The notes under the pieces are model-generated. The model made no database searches, was not told the DNA's origin, and saw nothing but the letters and a program-made list of their open reading frames with translations. The position numbers and the translations under genes are program-made. Of a stretch of DNA of 64,000 nucleotides, positions 60,072 through 64,000 are shown in pieces (position 1 is the first letter of the stretch; every line of letters starts with the position of its first letter). Origin of the DNA: Candidatus Melainabacteria bacterium (GTDB lineage: Bacteria > Cyanobacteriota > Vampirovibrionia > Gastranaerophilales > Gastranaerophilaceae); assembly GCA_003258735.1 (NCBI GenBank), contig QHME01000003.1, forward strand, positions 1 through 64,000. Direction: 5' to 3'.

Positions 60072-60479
60072 ATGGCAAATAAAATATTAGACTTTATTAA
60101 ATCAATAATTTACGAATTTCTTTCAAATTTCGTACCTGAAAAATTATCATACGAAATAACAGGAGAGTGCAAAAAATGTGGCAAATGCTGTAACTATATG
60201 TACAGTGTCGACACATACACAGAAAAAGAATTTAAAATTATGCAAACTCTTTTTCCAACCTACAAAAGATTTTACATAAAAGGGAAGGACTCCGAAGGAA
60301 ACTTGATTTTCGCCTGCAAGTTGGTTACCCCTGAAGGGTTATGCTCTGATTACAAACACCGTCCGCGCATGTGCCGAAAATACCCAGTTAAAAGGATTTC
60401 ATACCCTGCAAAACTCCATGATGGTTGTGGTTATACGGTAAATGTAAAAACTTTTGAAGATTATTTAAAAAAGAACTAA
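60072..60479 (+). CDS. YkgJ-family cysteine cluster protein
   Basis: 135 residues. GECKKCGKCCNYMYSV is the CxxCxxCC motif of the Fe/Zn-chelating YkgJ/UPF0153 family, with further Cys in FACKL, GLCSDY, RMCRKYP and DGCGYTV, making a probable metal-binding fold. The cellular role is unknown. No ribosome binding site upstream. Convergent with the SprA-related gene (1 base apart). Confidence 0.92.
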   Translation: MANKILDFIKSIIYEFLSNFVPEKLSYEITGECKKCGKCCNYMYSVDTYTEKEFKIMQTLFPTYKRFYIKGKDSEGNLIFACKLVTPEGLCSDYKHRPRMCRKYPVKRISYPAKLHDGCGYTVNVKTFEDYLKKN

Positions 60480-60480
60480 A

Positions 60481-60834
60481 CTATCCTTGAATATCAAGCC
60501 TGTTACCTTGGTGTTTCGCTTTTAATGCCATTGCTTGCATTTTTATTTGAGAGGCTTGGTTTGCGACTTTGTAATCCTGTCCTGATGGATCAGACGGCGC
60601 CATTGCAGCCTTGATTACAGTATTAGCATGGTCAATCGTCTGTTGAGGATTAGATTTATTCAACACAGGCATCCTAATTGGAACATGACCTGAAACAGGA
60701 ATACCTTCAGCATTTCTCTCAATAGAAATCGCTCCTGCAAATTGTCCTCCAGCAGCTTTGTGTGCCATTTCATGCGCATAAATATGATTGTAGTTTCGCG
60801 CAATTAAATCCTGTTTCGCCATCGTATTTATCAT
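60481..60834 (-). CDS. SprA-related HExxH protein
   Basis: 117 residues: YAHEMAHKAAGGQFAG (zinc-peptidase HEMAH), GIPVSGHVPIRMP and TIDHANTVIKAAMAPSDPSGQDYKVANQA, which match the short SprA-related putative metalloprotease family, whose usual signature is HExAHxxAGG...APxxPSxQD. The family role is unclear. The usual N-terminal region is minimal here. TAGGAG precedes the ATG. Confidence 0.88.
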   Translation of the reverse strand: MINTMAKQDLIARNYNHIYAHEMAHKAAGGQFAGAISIERNAEGIPVSGHVPIRMPVLNKSNPQQTIDHANTVIKAAMAPSDPSGQDYKVANQASQIKMQAMALKAKHQGNRLDIQG

Positions 60835-60898
60835 ATACTACACACTCCTACTAAGATTGTAGCAGGTTATACTACAGATGTCAATATTTACAAATAAT

Positions 60899-61753
60899 TT
60901 ATTTCAACAAAATCAAGCAACTACCAACAATCATAATAACTGAGCCTAAAATCTTTTTCCAAAAATCGTTCTCGTGGAAAACTTTATACCCAAAAACTAC
61001 AGAAACAATTGTAGACAACTGAAAGAGAGCAAGCGCTAAACCAACATTCATTCTCTCAAATACAAAATTTGTTGAATATTGCATTAAACCAAGCATCAAT
61101 GCAATTATCGCTGTTAAAGAAAATTCTTTAAGTTTTAGCAATTCAAATTTGCGTCTGAAACAGCACAATAAAACTAACGAAAACACAAGCCCCATAAAGC
61201 ACCAAAGGATAAATGACTCCATTATTGAGGACATCAAAATTATCTTTTTTAACACCACAGCTTCACATCCGGAGAAGAATAATGCGCAAAATCTTAACAT
61301 TATGTCTTTTCTCAATAATAGTGAGGGTTTAAAGCCACCATCGACAGTATCAAAAACATACCAACTTCCAAATATAATTAGCACTACCCCTACAAGCGCT
61401 AATATACTTGGGATTTCACCAAGTATCATACCTCCTAATATCAGCCCTACAACACATTTGTAAGAATTAACTGGTCCTAACACAGACATCTCGCCACATT
61501 GAAGCGCTTTGATTAAGCAAACCGATCCTAAAGTACACAAAACTCCAGCAAGAGATGCGTACATCCAATAAGAAATACCATACTCTGACCAATTATTTGA
61601 AATTGCAGGTGCAAGACAAAACAAACTCAAAAGTGCGTATGAATACAAGTTAATCAAAACTGCAGAATGTTTTTCTGACAATATTTTTTGCACTAAATTA
61701 GCTATTGGATTAGAAAATATCCTGACACCAAGAGCTGCAACAGTTGCAAGCAT
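60899..61753 (-). CDS. EamA/DMT-superfamily permease
   Basis: 284 residues with about ten membrane spans in two EamA repeats (first half SLAGVLCTLGSVCLIKALQCGEMSVLGPVNSYKCVVGLILGG; second half LMLGLMQYSTNFVFERMNVGLALALFQLSTIVSVVFGYKVFHE). Members export or import metabolites such as amino acids; substrate unknown. Begins 4 bases after the corA stop; probably coupled. Confidence 0.9.
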   Translation of the reverse strand: MLATVAALGVRIFSNPIANLVQKILSEKHSAVLINLYSYALLSLFCLAPAISNNWSEYGISYWMYASLAGVLCTLGSVCLIKALQCGEMSVLGPVNSYKCVVGLILGGMILGEIPSILALVGVVLIIFGSWYVFDTVDGGFKPSLLLRKDIMLRFCALFFSGCEAVVLKKIILMSSIMESFILWCFMGLVFSLVLLCCFRRKFELLKLKEFSLTAIIALMLGLMQYSTNFVFERMNVGLALALFQLSTIVSVVFGYKVFHENDFWKKILGSVIMIVGSCLILLK

Positions 61754-61757
61754 AAAT

Positions 61758-62711
61758 CTACATCATACCTTTTCGGTTAAAAAATACTGCGACAATACAA
61801 GTTGCAACTACAGAAATTGTAATTACTATCAAGAAACCGAAATGATTGTGACCAAACGGCATAGGTACGTTCATGCCCCAGAAACTACCAATCATTGTAG
61901 GGATAGACATGATAATTGTGATTGCTGCCAAAAATTTCATCACAAGGTTCAAGTTGTTGTTAATAATTGATGCCATGCAATCCATCATGCTTTCAAGAAT
62001 TGTCCTGTGCATTTCAACCATCTCTGCAGCCTGTTTATTTTCAATAATTACGTCCTCCAACATATCAATGTCATCTTCCGTAAATTTCAAAATGCTTTGC
62101 AATGATGGTGCATTAACCATTCTCAAAAGTTTTTGAAGTACCAGCTGATTATCTTTTAAAGCAGTTGTAAAGTATACTAAAGATTTCTGAATTTCCATCA
62201 GTTGGAACAAAGCCTTGTTATTTGTGGTTTTCCTAAGAGAATCTTCAATGCTCTCTGTTTGCTTATTGATTATATTCAAATATCTCAAATAAAATTTTGC
62301 AGCACGGAACAAGATGTTTAACATGAAATTTGCTTTATGTCGAGTATCAAAGAACTTCGCCGTATCAGCATTGAAAGAATTAATAATTTTATTTTCATGA
62401 GAGCATACAGTAATTATACTTTCCGGAGTAAAAATCAAACCTAGCGGCAAAGTATCAAAATTACCTTCATCGTCCATCACTGGAACATTTGTAATGACCA
62501 AAAGATTTCCGTCTTCAAAATCCATACGAGACAACTCATCCGCGTCTAACGAGTTATTCAAAAAGCTTTCATCTAAACCAAGTACCAAAGAAACTTGCTG
62601 AATTTCTTCTCGAGTCGGATTAATAAGGTTAAACCACGAGCCTGAAACAGCCTCATTTAAGTTTAATTTTTGCAGTGAACCGTTGTCCAAGGTTTTTGTG
62701 ATTTCTAACAT
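61758..62711 (-). CDS. corA: CorA-family magnesium/divalent cation channel
   Basis: 317 residues: large cytoplasmic N-terminal domain, long helix (about 145-255), then two membrane helices with the GMN selectivity motif in GSFWGMNVPMPFG and a basic C-terminal RKG. CorA forms a pentameric Mg2+ channel. TAGGA precedes the ATG. Followed directly by the EamA permease. Confidence 0.96.
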   Translation of the reverse strand: MLEITKTLDNGSLQKLNLNEAVSGSWFNLINPTREEIQQVSLVLGLDESFLNNSLDADELSRMDFEDGNLLVITNVPVMDDEGNFDTLPLGLIFTPESIITVCSHENKIINSFNADTAKFFDTRHKANFMLNILFRAAKFYLRYLNIINKQTESIEDSLRKTTNNKALFQLMEIQKSLVYFTTALKDNQLVLQKLLRMVNAPSLQSILKFTEDDIDMLEDVIIENKQAAEMVEMHRTILESMMDCMASIINNNLNLVMKFLAAITIIMSIPTMIGSFWGMNVPMPFGHNHFGFLIVITISVVATCIVAVFFNRKGMM

Positions 62712-62819
62712 AACTACTATTCCTAATTAGCCTGACTTCTTAAATTAAACTACACATTGTCCCAAAGTGCAATAGGTTAAATTGTGGAAATTTTTGCAGT
62801 GGAAATTATGTTTTTATTG

Positions 62820-62841
62820 TCGGTTTGGTAAAGCCGACCTA
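62820..62841. repeat. Dispersed palindrome family B, copy 4
   Basis: GTCGGTTT-GGT-AAAGCCGACC, arms nearly perfect. Confidence 0.7.
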
Positions 62842-62861
62842 TAAAACATCAAAAAGGTCTA

Positions 62862-62957
62862 TGTCACCCTGAACTTGTTTCAGGGTCTCAAGTATAACAA
62901 GTTTTACCTAAGATAATAGCGTTTAATTAGAGATTCCGAAACAAGTTCGGAATGACA
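62862..62957. repeat. Dispersed family D element (MITE-like), complete copy
   Basis: 96 bases with imperfect 28-bp terminal inverted repeats, consensus TGTCAYYCYGAACTTG then TTTCRGRRTCTC. Each arm is itself palindromic. No coding capacity and no clear target duplication. Confidence 0.75.
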
Positions 62958-63034
62958 GTTCTTTTATTCAGCCTTGCCCTCTTGCCTTCCTGCCTTCCGT
63001 AGCCCTGCTCCCACGTACATTCCCAAGATTAATA

Positions 63035-63063
63035 TTGAAATTCATGAAAAAACATGATACAAT
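63035..63063 (+). promoter_or_regulatory. Promoter of the YtxH cluster
   Basis: TTGAAA (63035-63040), 17-bp spacer, TACAAT (63058-63063) with TGA extension; ATG 33 bases later. Confidence 0.75.
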
Positions 63064-63096
63064 TACGAAGAAATTTGAAAGACGAGGTTTACAACT

Positions 63097-63423
63097 ATGA
63101 GTAAGAACAAAGCATTTATGTTTTCAATGGGTGTTATTGCAGGTGTTGTCGGCGGTATCGTTGCAGGTGTTCTGTTTGCCCCAAAACCTGGTGAAGAATC
63201 AAGAAAGGAACTAAAAGACACTGTTTGCGACCTATATGACAAACATGCTCCACAAATTGCGGATGCAAAAAAACAAGCAATGGAATCTATTGACCTTATG
63301 AAATATAAGTTAGAAAGACAATTCCGCAAATTAAACAATTCAGTAAAATCTAAAAAAATGCAAAAAGCAAAAGAATTAGAAGATTCTGAAAACGGACAAA
63401 ACGAAAACGAATTTGATTACTAA
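63097..63423 (+). CDS. YtxH-domain protein
   Basis: 108 residues: N-terminal membrane helix GVIAGVVGGIVAGVLFAPKPGEESRKEL, the YtxH signature (Gly-rich helix then APxxGxExR), and a charged helical tail. YtxH proteins are stress-linked, function unknown. Forms a cluster with a DUF948-like gene and a second YtxH gene. Confidence 0.92.
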   Translation: MSKNKAFMFSMGVIAGVVGGIVAGVLFAPKPGEESRKELKDTVCDLYDKHAPQIADAKKQAMESIDLMKYKLERQFRKLNNSVKSKKMQKAKELEDSENGQNENEFDY

Positions 63424-63446
63424 ATTACAACTAAAAGGATTTTTAA

Positions 63447-63812
63447 ATGAGTATTGAATTATCACAAATAGTATTAAACAACGGTTTAACATTTTTAGCT
63501 GTAGTAACTGCAATTGTAGTTGGTACTGTCGGATACTTCCTTGTTAAATTATTGATGGATTTGTCTACATTAACAAAAAATGCTAATGAAACTTCACTAA
63601 TATTAAACAACGAATTAAAACCGACATTGAAAGAATTAAACGAAACTATGCGTTCAATTAATTCTATTATCCAAAGCACAGATGAAGGTGTTGGAAACAT
63701 GAAATCAAGCCTTGAAAACGCAATAATTAAAACTAAAGCTTTTTCTGAAAGTCTTTTGGGCGGATTTTTCAAAGGTTTTATGACTGTGTATTCATTGATT
63801 AAAAAGAAATAG
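63447..63812 (+). CDS. DUF948-like membrane-anchored coiled-coil protein
   Basis: 121 residues: one N-terminal span (about 14-36: LTFLAVVTAIVVGTVGYFLVKLL), then a coiled coil with the SLILNNELKPTLKELNETMRSIN pattern typical of DUF948. DUF948 and YtxH genes are often neighbours. AAAAGGA precedes the ATG. Confidence 0.88.
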   Translation: MSIELSQIVLNNGLTFLAVVTAIVVGTVGYFLVKLLMDLSTLTKNANETSLILNNELKPTLKELNETMRSINSIIQSTDEGVGNMKSSLENAIIKTKAFSESLLGGFFKGFMTVYSLIKKK

Positions 63813-63883
63813 AACTTTCAGGCAATGTAAATACAACTAATTAAGTTTATACTTATGTGAGACTAACTAAAAGGAGAATAAAT

Positions 63884-64000
63884 ATGTCAACATCAAGATT
63901 TTTAGCAGGTTTTATTGTTGGTGGCGCAATTGGTGCCATTGCAGGGATTTTACTTGCTCCTAAATCAGGCGAAGAAACAAGAAAAATTTTAGCTGATACA
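63884..64000 (+). CDS. Second YtxH-domain protein (cut by window end)
   Basis: First 39 residues only: MSTSRFLAGFIVGGAIGAIA then GILLAPKSGEETRKIL, a second YtxH signature. AAGGAG precedes the ATG. It is a paralogue of the 63097 gene. Confidence 0.88.
   Translation, partial: MSTSRFLAGFIVGGAIGAIAGILLAPKSGEETRKILADT

Larger units (their letters stand above)
62712..63096. other. Intergenic region with repeats and the YtxH promoter
   Basis: 385 bases without a gene: a family B copy (62820-62841), the best-preserved family D element (62862-62957) and a promoter at 63035-63063. Divergent start region of corA and the YtxH cluster. Confidence 0.7.

Overview
The window is AT-rich bacterial chromosome. 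Several features point to a non-photosynthetic relative of cyanobacteria, most likely of the gut Gastranaerophilales/Melainabacteria type (inference from gene content, not a database match): a prepilin-like protein with the GFTLAEVLITLSIIGVVAV class of N-terminus, a GAACATTGAAAA rRNA-leader boxA close to the cyanobacterial form, an FtsZ ending in VPDFLRKN, the order rpmG-tRNA-Trp-secE-nusG-rplK-rplA, and an envelope with an MCE-domain protein, amidase, lysozyme and surface-glycan genes but no photosynthesis genes.

Layout. 1-142: minus-strand promoter and leader of what looks like an rRNA operon that leaves the window. 516-10517 (mostly minus): an HExxH membrane protein, secA, a prepilin-like protein divergent from a small XRE regulator, a large SNF2 helicase and gpmI. 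10534-11708: about 1.1 kb without genes, full of dispersed repeats and unusually GC-rich pieces. 11709-15941 (plus): coaD, two related DivIVA/SepIVA-like coiled-coil proteins, then rpmG, tRNA-Trp, secE, nusG, rplK, rplA; the cluster ends at a terminator and rplJ/rplL/rpoBC do not follow. 16079-24450: two lineage-type hypotheticals, an ACT protein coupled to an AGCS amino-acid symporter, a GH57 glycosidase, nadC and nadB. 24681-34119: a NarL-type response regulator, mnmA, a homocitrate/isopropylmalate synthase-like enzyme, a TPR protein, a sensor kinase, a DtxR/MntR-type repressor translationally coupled to a membrane protein, and tRNA-Gly.

34305-47530 is an accessory surface-glycan region: a secreted tandem-repeat protein, an XRE regulator, then a nearly unbroken plus-strand run of glycosyltransferases, an ABC exporter, fdtA/fdtC/fdtB-type genes and rfbC/rfbB/rfbA. 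Together these can make dTDP-glucose, convert it to a dTDP-3-acetamido-3,6-dideoxyhexose, and polymerise and export a glycan that includes Stealth-type and CDP-glycerol-type phosphotransfer steps. 47684-64000: a TSCPD protein, a giant 1956-residue protein with papain-like motifs, ftsZ, two LysM cell-wall hydrolases, upp, an MCE protein, small metal-binding proteins, an EamA permease, CorA, and a YtxH/DUF948/YtxH cluster cut by the window end.

The most unusual signals are: twin TCATA pentanucleotide tracts beside identical -10 elements in front of two unrelated genes; a giant protein whose apparent Cys-His-Asn triad is split by about 700 residues; a covarying leader motif found before both rplK and rplA; DtxR-box-like palindromes bracketing a repressor operon; and at least six families of small dispersed palindromic or MITE-like repeats filling the intergenic spaces.
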